DNA from: Methylobacter luteus IMV-B-3098
GTDB lineage: Bacteria; Pseudomonadota; Gammaproteobacteria; Methylococcales; Methylomonadaceae
DNA length: 64,000 bases
Assembly: GCF_000427625.1 (NCBI RefSeq)
Contig: NZ_KE386569.1
Span: 1,264,216-1,328,215, forward strand
Direction of reading: 5' to 3'
Below, one piece after another: positions 8,588 through 17,512 of this stretch; the stretch's first letter is position 1; every line of letters begins with the position of its first letter. The translations under genes were made by a program, and so were the position numbers. The notes under the pieces were generated by a model. The model was given only the letters and a program-made list of their open reading frames with translations. It was not told where the DNA came from and did no database searches.

Positions 8588-9091
8588 ATGACTGACACTG
8601 AACTCTGCCTGATCTGTATCGGCCGAACCGTTATATTGCTGCTGGCCGCCAATGGCGCACCGGTTTTAGCCCGCCATTGGCTGAAGGACCGGTTCAGCCT
8701 GCCGGTGGATATGGGCCTAACACTAGGTGACGGACGCGCGCTGTTTGGTTATAGAAAAACCTGGCGCGGCATTATCGTCTCGGTTATCACTACTTCGCTT
8801 GTTGCAACGGTTCTGGGAATGCCTGCGCTTGACGGCGCCTTATTCGGTTTGGCGGCCATGTCGGGCGATCTGCTGGCCAGTTTTATCAAGCGCCGGCAGG
8901 GCTATGCCGAGAGCAGCCGTGTCCGCAGTATCGATACAATCCCCGAATCGGTCATGCCTGCGTTGGTGCTTCATGCGCAACTGGACCTGAATGTGGCGGA
9001 TATTTTAGCGGTTGCCTTGACTTTTTTTCTGATCGACGTTCTTCTCTCGCCTGTTCTGTATCGGCTTAATATTAAAAACCGTCCCTATTGA
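8588..9091 (+). CDS. CarS-like (CDP-archaeol synthase family) membrane protein
   Basis: A 167-residue integral membrane protein with four or five hydrophobic helices. It carries the family motif LGDGRALFGYRKTWRG and the downstream SGDLLASFIKRRQG, characteristic of the DUF46/CarS group. In archaea this family moves a cytidylyl group onto unsaturated archaetidic acid; bacterial members are widespread and their substrate is unclear, though a CDP-activated lipid is a reasonable guess. The ATG at 8588 has GGGA upstream; an in-frame TTG two codons earlier is less likely. It stands alone on the plus strand. Confidence 0.8.
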   Translation: MTDTELCLICIGRTVILLLAANGAPVLARHWLKDRFSLPVDMGLTLGDGRALFGYRKTWRGIIVSVITTSLVATVLGMPALDGALFGLAAMSGDLLASFIKRRQGYAESSRVRSIDTIPESVMPALVLHAQLDLNVADILAVALTFFLIDVLLSPVLYRLNIKNRPY

Positions 9092-9233
9092 TTTACACTG
9101 AGCTTTTGACTCTATCGCCGTGGCAATGCGATGGTGATTTTACATGAACAAAACCGCGACAGAATTTTTTCAGGAAGCGTTATGGATCAGAGGTTTATTA
9201 CCTTAATTTAAAGGCGGTCCGTTTTCCATTTGT

Positions 9234-9265
9234 AAGGCGGCTTCACGACAGCGAAACCGCCTTTT
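9234..9265. terminator. Bidirectional hairpin terminator
   Basis: Inverted repeat AAGGCGGCTT / AAACCGCCTT with a 10-base loop and TTTT on the plus strand. It lies seven bases past the end of the large Ig-repeat gene on the minus strand and could also end transcription from the CarS-like gene. Confidence 0.6.
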
Positions 9266-9271
9266 ATGGTT

Positions 9272-12040
9272 TTAGTTACGTACTGTCAGATTCACCAACT
9301 CAACCTCGCCAAGAGAAGATTGCAAAGTAATCTGGGTTGCACCGCCTAGATCAGTGGTGGTTCTCAAAGTAAATATGCCGGTCAGCGGATTGACTGACAT
9401 GCTGCCGATAGGGCTTCCCGCCGTGGTATTGCCTATAAATACGTCGATTGAATGATTACTGAGCAACGAGCTTGTGCCATCAATGCGCAATTCACCTCTG
9501 CGGGTACGGAATTCCGCCCGTCTCACAGTGAGGGTTTCCTGCACTGGCGCGACCGTCACGTTGAAGCTTTCAGCGGTCGATAGCTGACCGTCCGTCACCT
9601 GCACGGTTACCGAATGGGACCCGACCTGATCAACAGTTGGTGCCCATGCGATCTGGCCTGATGTTCCATCAATAGTCATGCCATTAGGCGCGGCCGACAA
9701 CGAGAATGTGAGTGCATCGCCTTCGGCATCGCTCGCTTGTACCTGTAAACTGAAGGACTGACCTGCGGTCACGGTTCGATCTGCAATCGCCGTGATCGTC
9801 GGCGCGGTATTTGTGCCGCCGCCACCTGCGCCATCGACCGACACGGTGAAGGTGACAGCGTCAGAGTCCTGACCATCCGTCGCCTCCGCGGTTACCGAAT
9901 GGGTTCCAACTTGTTCAGCTGTTGGCGTCCATGCAATCAGACCTGACGAACTGTTAATAGTCATGCCGGCCGGCGCGGCCGACAATGAGAAAGTGAGAGC
10001 GTCACCTTCGGCATCGCTCGCATCCACCAGTAAGCTGAAAGACTGACCCGCGGTCGCGGTTTGCTCTGGAATATCTACAATCACCGGCGCAGTGTTAGTG
10101 CCGGTGCCAGGGCCTGTGCAGGCAAGCACAACCGGCGGCGTTACACCGATTGCGATAGCGGGTGGCTCTGCAGGTGGAAAAGCCAGCACCGTAGACGTAA
10201 AGTTGCCGGTCGCATTTGTCCCGCCGCCATTGCCGTTCGGACGATCTGCATTCGGGCTGACAAACGAGAAAATACGATCTCTGACATTGGGAAGACTAGT
10301 ATCGACATAGTTCGGATCATTGTACTGCCCTGTTGGAAGTTGCGCTTGCGTACGCGGATCCAGACCTTCAAATGGATAAGGAGTTAACGGCTGAACCTCT
10401 GGCTCGCAAGTAGGGTCGCATCCGCCGGGGCTGAGCCGGCGATCCAGCGTCCAGGGTAATGCGGTAAAGAAGTTTGGCGAGGCAAGCCCATTGAGGTTGA
10501 TCTCGTTGAATTCAGGAAAAGCGACGCCGCCAAGTCCCACGCCGAAGGGGAAAAGATACTGTCCATTGGTGGCCGCTTCACCTTTAACGTCCAGCGTGAC
10601 GAGGCCGGGATTAGCCAGACTGTTGCCGGTACGCGCCTGAATTTCGCGCGGCATCGGGCTCAAAATACCGAATTGATCGGCGATAGCTGCAGCAGCCGTG
10701 CTATCAGTTCCACCACCATTTGGGCAGACATTAAGCGGTGCGAAGCGAGGGTCCGCTTGCAAGTGAGCGCACGGATTGAGCTTGGGATCGGCGCCAACCA
10801 GGAAATCGACGTCATGGCGGATCTTAAAAATGTTCGCGCCACCGCCTCCGATGCCCTGTGAACCGCAAGCAGTGGGATCGCCGTCGGCAGCGTTACAGCC
10901 AGCCACCGAGGCCAGAGGGAACTCATGCGGTTCATTATTAATTGGATCATAGTGAATCGACCAGATAAGCACATCGGTGGGCGCCAGTGTGGCGTAGCCT
11001 ATGATGAGGGTGCGGGCGCGCTCGTTCTGGAAACCGCCGACATCCATTTCCACTTCATCCAGGAACAGATAGTCTGGCTGGCCTGCTTTTGTGGTCAACG
11101 CTTTCGCTATCATGCTCGAATGGGCGGAGAGAAAATGCACGCCATTGATCGTCTCGAAGTTACCCTCGGCAGTAATGTTGTCGCCTATCATGACAGGCGC
11201 GAATCGGCGCGAGTCATCGACCGGCTCGCCGTTATTGACAGTACGGTTGGTTGTCGGACAGAGCAGATCCCCAGAACCATCGGCGCCGGCCTGAGTGGGA
11301 CCGGCAGCCTGGCCTCCCTGTATGTCGGCAAGTTGGGGCAATCCCGGAAACTGGCGCGTTGTTGCGCTTGGAATACACAGCGGATAGCCGGTGCTGAAGA
11401 CGTTGGTGTAGTTGTCGGCGTCCAGGGTGAAACGCGGGTCCGGACTGCAGTTCGGGCTTCCGGCTATACAACCGGCGCCCTGCTGGACAGTATGCCGTCC
11501 GTCCGGGTCGTTCAGGCGCACCATGACGCCGGTATCGGGCTTGTTGGGGTCGCCATTGAGACGGAAATAGCCGTCCGTGTAATTGATGAATGTCACCACG
11601 CCGGTGACTACCTCGCGGCCTTTTTCGATGAATACGTCACCGGTAATGGCATTGCCGGGAACCGAGCGGTTCGCGGCAATCGTGGCGAAACCACCGGTTT
11701 TGCTGACGTTGCAAGTATCACTCTTGGCTAATCCGCTTTCTCCGGCGCTAACGCAGGCTTCAGGCGCCTGATCGAAGAGTTGCTTCAGCGTCATCCGGTT
11801 CGCCGGCAAATCCAGCAACAGATTTCTGGGGATGATGACGACCTGTCCGCCAACGACAATCGTGCCGCCCGACCAGAGATCGGCGGGATCGTTGAGAGTC
11901 AGCTTTTCGATTTCGCCGCTGACGTTTGACAGAACAGGTACTGTAGGCAGTGCTGCGGCAGCCGGGAGTGCGCTTATTAACGGTGTCGCCGTTAATAAGA
12001 GGGCTGCTCTCATTTTATAGGGTATTATTGATACGTTCAT
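9272..12040 (-). CDS. Large secreted protein with two cadherin-like Ig (He_PIG) repeats
   Basis: A 922-residue exported protein. The signal peptide runs to about residue 30 (ALPAAAALP). The first 600 residues have no motif I recognise, but they are rich in Asp/Asn/Gly and contain many cysteines in short pairs, as in extracellular proteins. Two tandem Ig-like He_PIG domains follow at about 655-745 and 750-840, each containing ATAGQSFSL or VTAGQSFSL and DAEGDALTFSLSAAP. A C-terminal beta-rich segment completes the protein. AAGGA precedes the ATG. It is the last and most separated gene (532-base gap) of the secreted redox block with the multicopper oxidase and peroxidase, so a surface role with those enzymes is possible but unproven. 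Confidence 0.75.
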   Translation of the reverse strand: MNVSIIPYKMRAALLLTATPLISALPAAAALPTVPVLSNVSGEIEKLTLNDPADLWSGGTIVVGGQVVIIPRNLLLDLPANRMTLKQLFDQAPEACVSAGESGLAKSDTCNVSKTGGFATIAANRSVPGNAITGDVFIEKGREVVTGVVTFINYTDGYFRLNGDPNKPDTGVMVRLNDPDGRHTVQQGAGCIAGSPNCSPDPRFTLDADNYTNVFSTGYPLCIPSATTRQFPGLPQLADIQGGQAAGPTQAGADGSGDLLCPTTNRTVNNGEPVDDSRRFAPVMIGDNITAEGNFETINGVHFLSAHSSMIAKALTTKAGQPDYLFLDEVEMDVGGFQNERARTLIIGYATLAPTDVLIWSIHYDPINNEPHEFPLASVAGCNAADGDPTACGSQGIGGGGANIFKIRHDVDFLVGADPKLNPCAHLQADPRFAPLNVCPNGGGTDSTAAAAIADQFGILSPMPREIQARTGNSLANPGLVTLDVKGEAATNGQYLFPFGVGLGGVAFPEFNEINLNGLASPNFFTALPWTLDRRLSPGGCDPTCEPEVQPLTPYPFEGLDPRTQAQLPTGQYNDPNYVDTSLPNVRDRIFSFVSPNADRPNGNGGGTNATGNFTSTVLAFPPAEPPAIAIGVTPPVVLACTGPGTGTNTAPVIVDIPEQTATAGQSFSLLVDASDAEGDALTFSLSAAPAGMTINSSSGLIAWTPTAEQVGTHSVTAEATDGQDSDAVTFTVSVDGAGGGGTNTAPTITAIADRTVTAGQSFSLQVQASDAEGDALTFSLSAAPNGMTIDGTSGQIAWAPTVDQVGSHSVTVQVTDGQLSTAESFNVTVAPVQETLTVRRAEFRTRRGELRIDGTSSLLSNHSIDVFIGNTTAGSPIGSMSVNPLTGIFTLRTTTDLGGATQITLQSSLGEVELVNLTVRN
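9545..10070 (-). repeat. Two near-identical Ig-domain coding repeats
   Basis: Two direct repeats of roughly 230 bases, at about 9545-9800 and 9840-10070, encode the paired He_PIG domains. They share long stretches of nearly identical DNA (for example the coding of GDALTFSLSAAP), indicating recent duplication or gene conversion. Confidence 0.7.
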
Positions 12041-12572
12041 GGCTAATCCTTAATTATTGTTATTGATGTATTTATTGAATAATTCCTAAATAGTTATGAT
12101 GTCTTCATATCATCGGCCCTAAAGTTAAGTTAAAAGAGTTCCCATGCTTAACAACTATATTTCTGGTCACCGTTATCCTTCTAATTAAAATGATTCGCAT
12201 GAATCAAATCGGGCCAGATGAAAGCAAGATACAGGCAGTGCCTTCCAAGTTATCAGTGGATGAGTATGAGTTAGCTAATTAAGTGATAATTAATAACTAT
12301 TTAAAATACGTATTACTTACTAGGCAAAATACTTATTAAATACACGCTGTTTATTAGGTTTAGATACCTATTCAAATACGGCTTTATTATTAAGGTCCGC
12401 GCTTCAGGAATCAGTATCCTCCGATATATTTAAATATTTTCAGGAATATATTTCCCCAATACCTCGATATTAGTTAACTCCCAGCGAAAACACTAACAAA
12501 AATCCTACGCCGCACGATTCAGTACCCAACCCGTGCGCGTCCGCTCGAACGGCGCCCAGACATTGAATATGC
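12041..12572. other. AT-rich intergenic region
   Basis: No open frame of interest on either strand. The stretch 12240-12480 is strongly AT-rich, with repeated short motifs such as ATTAAATAC, TTATTAAATA and TACTTA. It should hold the promoter of the Ig-repeat gene on the minus strand and separates that gene from the SCO1-cytochrome gene. No recognisable operator or terminator was found. Confidence 0.5.
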
Positions 12573-13565
12573 TTATTGTCCAGCGCCTCCTTCGCTATTG
12601 GTCGCAATGGCGCCGCCAACTTGCTTGGCCGAATCGGCCATATAAGTGATCAGGGCGTCCACATCAGCGTCGCTGAGCCTCAGATTCGGCATGGCTACCT
12701 CGTTGTACTTAACAAATAATTGCGTCGCGATAGGGTCTTTTTCCGCCAGCATCTGATCAGGCTCCTTCAGCCAGCGCGCAAGCCAGGCGTGGTCCCGCTG
12801 CTCAGTCACGCCCGACAGCCCTGGCCCCAGTCCGTCTTCCGTACCCAGGCTATGACAGGAGTCGCAGCGCGAACGATAAAGATCCTCGCCCCGGCTTAAG
12901 TTGGGCAGGCGCGGTGCTTCGGCATAACTTACTGATTCTGGCTTAGCCGTATGCACGCGTTGGAGCGAATAGCCGAGCAATCTAGCCAAAACCTTTGGCT
13001 CGTCGAAGGGCGAGCGTTTGATCCACTGCCCGGTAGCCTCATTGCCGACGATGAGATTAATGTGGTGATCGCCGGCTTTCTCGCTTGGCTCCTCCTCACT
13101 GTAAAGGCCCAGTTTTTTGCGCAGCAGCGTGATATCCGCCCTATTCCCGGTCAGAAATGTCCAGCCCGGCCCAACCCTGAACTTCTCGGAATACGCCTTG
13201 AGCGCCGCCGGCGTATCGTGCTCGGGGTCTATGCTGATCGAATAAAAGAAAACATCGCGGCCTACGCGATCGCCCAGCGCCTTTTGGACCTGGCGCATGC
13301 TGGCCGTCTCTGCCGGACAGGAATCCGAGCAATGCGTAAAAATGAAATTGATCGCCACCACCTTATCCTTGATAAGGTCGTCATAGAAGCGGACTGTATT
13401 CCCATTCTGCGCCACCAGAGGAATATTGGGAAAATAGTCCGCTCCCCACCGCGAACCCGCAGGAGCGGCCCAGGCAGGACCGCTCCCAAGCATCAGTGCG
13501 GTGCAGACGAACAGGAAAATGACAGCCATTACGCTCATACCTTCTGATACGTGCCGCGTTTTCAT
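12573..13565 (-). CDS. SCO1/SenC thioredoxin-like protein fused to cytochrome c
   Basis: A 330-residue exported fusion protein. The signal peptide ends near residue 34 (PAWAAP). A SCO1/SenC domain at about 40-205 carries the copper-binding Cys79 and Cys83 (THCSDSCPAE) and the conserved His in GDHHINL at 167-168. A class I cytochrome c domain follows at about 222-312 with CDSCH at 234-238 and a candidate axial Met292 in VAMPN. SCO proteins deliver copper or reduce the target site; the cytochrome would supply or remove electrons. The gene begins 31 bases after the multicopper oxidase, so it is probably co-transcribed and metallates or partners that enzyme. GGAG precedes the ATG. Confidence 0.9.
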   Translation of the reverse strand: MKTRHVSEGMSVMAVIFLFVCTALMLGSGPAWAAPAGSRWGADYFPNIPLVAQNGNTVRFYDDLIKDKVVAINFIFTHCSDSCPAETASMRQVQKALGDRVGRDVFFYSISIDPEHDTPAALKAYSEKFRVGPGWTFLTGNRADITLLRKKLGLYSEEEPSEKAGDHHINLIVGNEATGQWIKRSPFDEPKVLARLLGYSLQRVHTAKPESVSYAEAPRLPNLSRGEDLYRSRCDSCHSLGTEDGLGPGLSGVTEQRDHAWLARWLKEPDQMLAEKDPIATQLFVKYNEVAMPNLRLSDADVDALITYMADSAKQVGGAIATNSEGGAGQ

Positions 13566-13596
13566 CGTCTACTTCTCCTATCAGGACTCAAGGCAG

Positions 13597-16089
13597 TCAT
13601 TGGCAGTTAGCACTAGGGCTATCGCATCCGTCCAGATAGGTCGGCAAAACAAATGAAGGTTCATAAGAGACTCCCTCCCATCCCGGAACAGGCGTAGGCA
13701 GCACTATGGGTTTAAGTGGATTCAGGATATCCCACCGCATCAGCATGGCTTTGTCCTCGTGCTGGGTGTTATGGCAATGCTCCATGTAGGTGCCGGCAAA
13801 TTCCCTGAAACGTATGGCCACATCGACACTATCTGTCGAATCCGACAGAGGGCCGATACGATAGACGTCTTTGCGCGCCCACTTTTCCCATATCGGCGGC
13901 TCCACACCGCCACGCTTCAGGATTTGCCCTTCCTCGAAATGCACGTGGACCGGATGGCTCCAGCCATTACCACCGTTTTTGATATGCCAGATCTCGGCGG
14001 TACCCTCGACCGGTGCGGCCGACAGCCGGTGCGGATCCATAGTGAGACCGCGTCCGCCATCGGTCCTGATGGTCCAGGGCTGTTCGTCGGTACCGCTGCT
14101 TCGCCCGAACTCGAACTTCCTGTGTATCGCGTTATCGAGCTCCGCCTTATCAAAAGTGGGCAGCGGAATCATCTTCAACCCGCCGTCTTCGTAATCCGCC
14201 GGATTCATGCTGAAGTCCGTGCAGCTGATTGGCCGCCCCCTCCGCTCGCATGGGCGCACGCGGAATTCGAGGAACTTGCCGACGCCCGGATCACCTTTAA
14301 TGCCATCGGCTTTGTAACTGCCATTCAGGACATTCGCCAACGGTATCGCCTGTTTCGGACCTCTACCGTTTTCGTGCTCCAGCAGGTTGACGAAGTAGAG
14401 CTTTTGGCCAACAAAGTTTTTGAAATCCACGACGATATCGTAGCGCTCGGCAATGCCCTGTGAAGGCAGATCGGCGGACTGGGCATTGGGGAATGGCACT
14501 GCATGCTCCATGATGTTGCCATCATTGGCAATCATATGAGACGGCACGCGCTGGCCCTGCTCGTTGACCAGGGCGATCTTGAAGTAACGGGACACACTGC
14601 CGTTCAGGATACGGAAGCGGTAGCGGCGGGCGCGAACATCCACATAAGGCTTGTAAACCCAGTTGACAGTAATCCGATCGCCGAGGAAGCCATCCGTGTT
14701 GAAGATATTGAAAGAGAGCTGACCATCCTGATCCCAGGCCTTGTCGGCGAGCAACAGATTGACGTCATAGTCCCGGTTGCCCCAATCGAGGGCATTGCCG
14801 CTGGGCAGGCAGAGATTTACATTTTGCGGATTGGCATAGTGGCAGCCATAGCCGGGCTTTCTCCTGTCACCTCTTGCCTCCTTTATGGATTTCGGCTCTC
14901 GGCCACGGTCCACCGCGCTGTAATAGTTCATCATGGCCGCATTGCCCTTGTAGACGTTCTGCGCCGTAAAGTCGAGCATGTGATCGTGGAACCAATGGGT
15001 GCTCATCGTTTCCCGCCAGTCGCCGCGTATCTTGATAATGCCGCCATTACCGTCGGGATAACCGGCCTTGGTATCGCTGGCTGGATTATTGATGCTGTCA
15101 TGCCCCGCCAGGATCATCGGCCAATGATAATCGTAGAATTCGCCCGGATAGAAGAAGGCCGCCGTGTAACCGTCACTCTCGGCCGGACTGTGGCCGTTAT
15201 GCTCGTGCGTGCTGATGGTATAGCTTCCAAAGCCTGAGTTAGCCAAGGGATCCATCGGCAGCGCGTTGTAATGCCGGAACAAGACAGGTTCGCCATAGCG
15301 CGCCATGAGTAGCTTCGGCGGGAAGGTGCCGTCGAAAGTCCAGAGCGCCTCGGGTTTCTGGACGGGCATCTTCGGATGAATTCTGACTTCGAGTCCTTTC
15401 GTGGTTCCGTTGAGGGTGCCGTTGAAATGATAAAGCCCGCCACTTCCGAATTCCCCTTTGCTGTAGCCGTGCCTTTGGTATTGGTCTCGCAACCCAAGGT
15501 TGGTGCGCGCACCGGTCTGAGCGCTCTGGAAGTAGACTTTGGGAAAGAATTCATCCCACCGCTGATGGGCAAAGTACTTCCCTGAAGGCCGCCCTTCCAG
15601 GACGGTTTTACCGAACGTGCCTGCGCAATCATTAACCAGGGTTGCCCAGGCGTTGGGTAACGCATCATTTGCTGCTTCGGTGGGAAAAGGATGCAGGGGT
15701 TCTTTAAGGAAATCATCGAGATCCTTGCCGTCCGGGGTTTTATCGCAGTCAATAGGCCCCGGAATAGAGTTCGTGTTCGAAGGCGGACTGGCCGGCATCG
15801 TCCGCAAACCGAACTCCTCGAACATCAGCAGCGGAGCGCTGAATTCCGTAGCTCCAAATAATGGACTGGGCGACGCCGTAGGAGGTACCGCAGCCACGCC
15901 TGTTGGAATATCGAATCCCGCATAGGCCGGCCCGGCGACTGTACCGAGAAGACAAGCTAGCGCTGCAACTGGGTCGATATGCTTCCTTGCGCGGTCGTTG
16001 TTAAATCCCTTGGGCAAGACAGATGAACAGCGAACCAAGACCTTCCCGTGCTGGCTGGAGTTTACTATTTTGTTGATTTTCTTGAACAT
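13597..16089 (-). CDS. Secreted multicopper oxidase
   Basis: An 830-residue exported multicopper oxidase. An unusually long N-terminal leader ends at about residue 57 (AGPAYAG). All four copper motifs are present: HEHNGH at 295-300, HWFHDH at 365-370, HPVHVH at 712-717, and HCHNTQHEDKAML at 771-783, which supply the type 1 and trinuclear copper ligands. The T1 axial position looks like Met or Leu in AMLM. GGAGG precedes the ATG by seven bases. It is followed 31 bases later by the SCO1-cytochrome gene, and a MopA-like peroxidase lies upstream in the same direction. Possible substrates include Mn(II), Fe(II), Cu(I) or phenols. Mn oxidation is suggested by context, not shown. Confidence 0.9.
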   Translation of the reverse strand: MFKKINKIVNSSQHGKVLVRCSSVLPKGFNNDRARKHIDPVAALACLLGTVAGPAYAGFDIPTGVAAVPPTASPSPLFGATEFSAPLLMFEEFGLRTMPASPPSNTNSIPGPIDCDKTPDGKDLDDFLKEPLHPFPTEAANDALPNAWATLVNDCAGTFGKTVLEGRPSGKYFAHQRWDEFFPKVYFQSAQTGARTNLGLRDQYQRHGYSKGEFGSGGLYHFNGTLNGTTKGLEVRIHPKMPVQKPEALWTFDGTFPPKLLMARYGEPVLFRHYNALPMDPLANSGFGSYTISTHEHNGHSPAESDGYTAAFFYPGEFYDYHWPMILAGHDSINNPASDTKAGYPDGNGGIIKIRGDWRETMSTHWFHDHMLDFTAQNVYKGNAAMMNYYSAVDRGREPKSIKEARGDRRKPGYGCHYANPQNVNLCLPSGNALDWGNRDYDVNLLLADKAWDQDGQLSFNIFNTDGFLGDRITVNWVYKPYVDVRARRYRFRILNGSVSRYFKIALVNEQGQRVPSHMIANDGNIMEHAVPFPNAQSADLPSQGIAERYDIVVDFKNFVGQKLYFVNLLEHENGRGPKQAIPLANVLNGSYKADGIKGDPGVGKFLEFRVRPCERRGRPISCTDFSMNPADYEDGGLKMIPLPTFDKAELDNAIHRKFEFGRSSGTDEQPWTIRTDGGRGLTMDPHRLSAAPVEGTAEIWHIKNGGNGWSHPVHVHFEEGQILKRGGVEPPIWEKWARKDVYRIGPLSDSTDSVDVAIRFREFAGTYMEHCHNTQHEDKAMLMRWDILNPLKPIVLPTPVPGWEGVSYEPSFVLPTYLDGCDSPSANCQ

Positions 16090-16487
16090 GATAAACCTCC
16101 GTTTTTGTTTCTAAAATTGGATTCTATCCACTGCCTGTCCTCTTCATGCTGTCGGTGATGTAGGGCGGCATTCAAATTCGTACCTTACTTAAGGTAAAAA
16201 CCGTTTCGCCCCTGATCAAATTTCAACCGGTAGGAGGGCAGTTTTCTCTCGGCGCAAACAGACGGGTTCGGCCGAGGTAATTGCATCGGGTAAATCTTCC
16301 ATCCACTGCGTGGTTGCAGGGCCAGGCGGAATAACAATAAAGCGATAAGAACCGTTGCGATGTCGGTCACGACACCGCGCGGATCTTCTGATAAATTCTC
16401 TTTGTTGCCGTTGGCGATATCCTTGTCAATTAACAGGACCGATAGTTAAGCGCCTGATTATTTTTCGCCGCCAACACCGGATGGATC
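16090..16487. other. Intergenic region upstream of the multicopper oxidase
   Basis: A 398-base gap between the coiled-coil gene and the multicopper oxidase. It should carry the oxidase promoter. A 61-codon GTG-started frame exists at 16185-16370 on the minus strand, but it lacks a ribosome site and recognisable content. No terminator was recognised. Confidence 0.45.
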
Positions 16488-17333
16488 CTATTTATACCTT
16501 TGCGAAAACTCCTGGCGCGCTGCTTCTGTCAACAGCTTGTAAGCATCTGTTATGCTGTCATGGCCACTTTTTAACAAAAGGTCCTTCCCTTTAATTAGCT
16601 TTTCTTTTTCATCTTCTGTTGAAGCGCTGGCCGCTGCGCCAGATTTCTCTTTTGCGGCTGCTATATCCTGCTTTGCGGAAGCAATTTTCTGGTCATACGC
16701 AGAAAGCAGCTGCTCATGGGCCTTAGTGTTTTTTCCCGATGCTTTAAGGGCATCTATGCGCTTTTGGATACCTAAAGAAGCCGCATCGGCATCCGATATA
16801 AGCTGATTTTCCTTTTCTGCAAGAATCTGTCCTTCCGCGCGCGCCACAGTGAGTCTGCTTTTTATCCATTCAGCCTTTATTTTATCGGCAACGTTTCTAA
16901 TGTCCTGCTTAGTTGCGCTCCTGTTAATCTCTGGCTTGAATGCCTCAAACATGTCAATTTCGGCACTAAGCTCGGAAACCAGGCTTTTTCTTTCCGAATC
17001 GCTCAGAGCAGTTATGTTTTCTATCCTGGTCCTGAAGGGTCTAAGCTGATTCAGGCGATTATTAACTTGCGTTAAAAGATAATTTTTCCCTCTGCCAACC
17101 ATTGTTTCCATGCTGTCGAGACTGCCTTTTTTTTCACCGAAAGCCTTTCCCGCGGTGAAGCTATCACCTTTTGCAGTTGCAAATTGTTCTTCTGCCGCCA
17201 GGCTCTTCTCCTGGACTGCCTGTGTTTTTGCAATCGACGTGTTTTCCAGGAAAACCTCATCTACAAATGAGAGCGCAAGGAATGCAGAAGCGGAAATAAT
17301 GGCTGTACATAATGTTATTGCGAAATATTTCAT
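16488..17333 (-). CDS. Periplasmic coiled-coil protein of unknown function
   Basis: A 281-residue protein starting MKYFAITL, with a signal peptide or N-terminal anchor to about residue 25 and a body that is almost entirely helical and charged. Heptad-like stretches (for example EKENQLISDADAASLGIQKRIDALKAS and YDQKIASAKQDIAAAKEK) indicate a long coiled coil. No enzymatic motif was seen. The ATG at 17333 is chosen because AAGG lies 10 bases upstream; a frame start nine codons earlier has less support. It sits between the peroxidase and the multicopper oxidase genes, all on the minus strand. A structural or binding role at the cell envelope is a guess. Confidence 0.75.
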   Translation of the reverse strand: MKYFAITLCTAIISASAFLALSFVDEVFLENTSIAKTQAVQEKSLAAEEQFATAKGDSFTAGKAFGEKKGSLDSMETMVGRGKNYLLTQVNNRLNQLRPFRTRIENITALSDSERKSLVSELSAEIDMFEAFKPEINRSATKQDIRNVADKIKAEWIKSRLTVARAEGQILAEKENQLISDADAASLGIQKRIDALKASGKNTKAHEQLLSAYDQKIASAKQDIAAAKEKSGAAASASTEDEKEKLIKGKDLLLKSGHDSITDAYKLLTEAARQEFSQRYK

Positions 17334-17435
17334 AAAAAATACCTTAAGTTTCCAAATCAAGATCCAATAGCGCCGATATCGTGTTCGGCTCCTTTGAGCT
17401 TGCCATGCCTTAGTCGCGGCGCCTTTCGGGAGGGT

Positions 17436-17489
17436 GACCGCGGGAGCGGCTTGGGAGCCGTCCCGCGGTCTGCCACGTAGCGCGCTACG
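17436..17489. terminator. GC-rich double hairpin downstream of the peroxidase gene
   Basis: The stem at 17436-17470 pairs GACCGCGGGA with TCCCGCGGTC, with CGGC/GCCG continuing inside. It is followed by a 14-base perfect palindrome CGTAGCGCGCTACG at 17476-17489. The pair sits in the 179-base gap after the peroxidase stop codon. It could terminate transcription, stabilise mRNA ends or be a REP-like repeat; there is no T-run. Confidence 0.5.
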
Positions 17490-17512
17490 ACTGCTACATT
17501 ACGCTTTCCATG

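Noticed and set aside
10925-11731. A 268-codon plus-strand frame opposite the Ig-repeat protein
   Set aside because: Shadow of a supported minus-strand gene.
13759-15237. Long plus-strand frames opposite the multicopper oxidase
   Set aside because: Antisense to a gene whose copper motifs are complete.
16185-16370. A 61-codon frame with a hydrophobic start upstream of the multicopper oxidase
   Set aside because: GTG start, no ribosome site, and no recognisable content after the first 15 residues.
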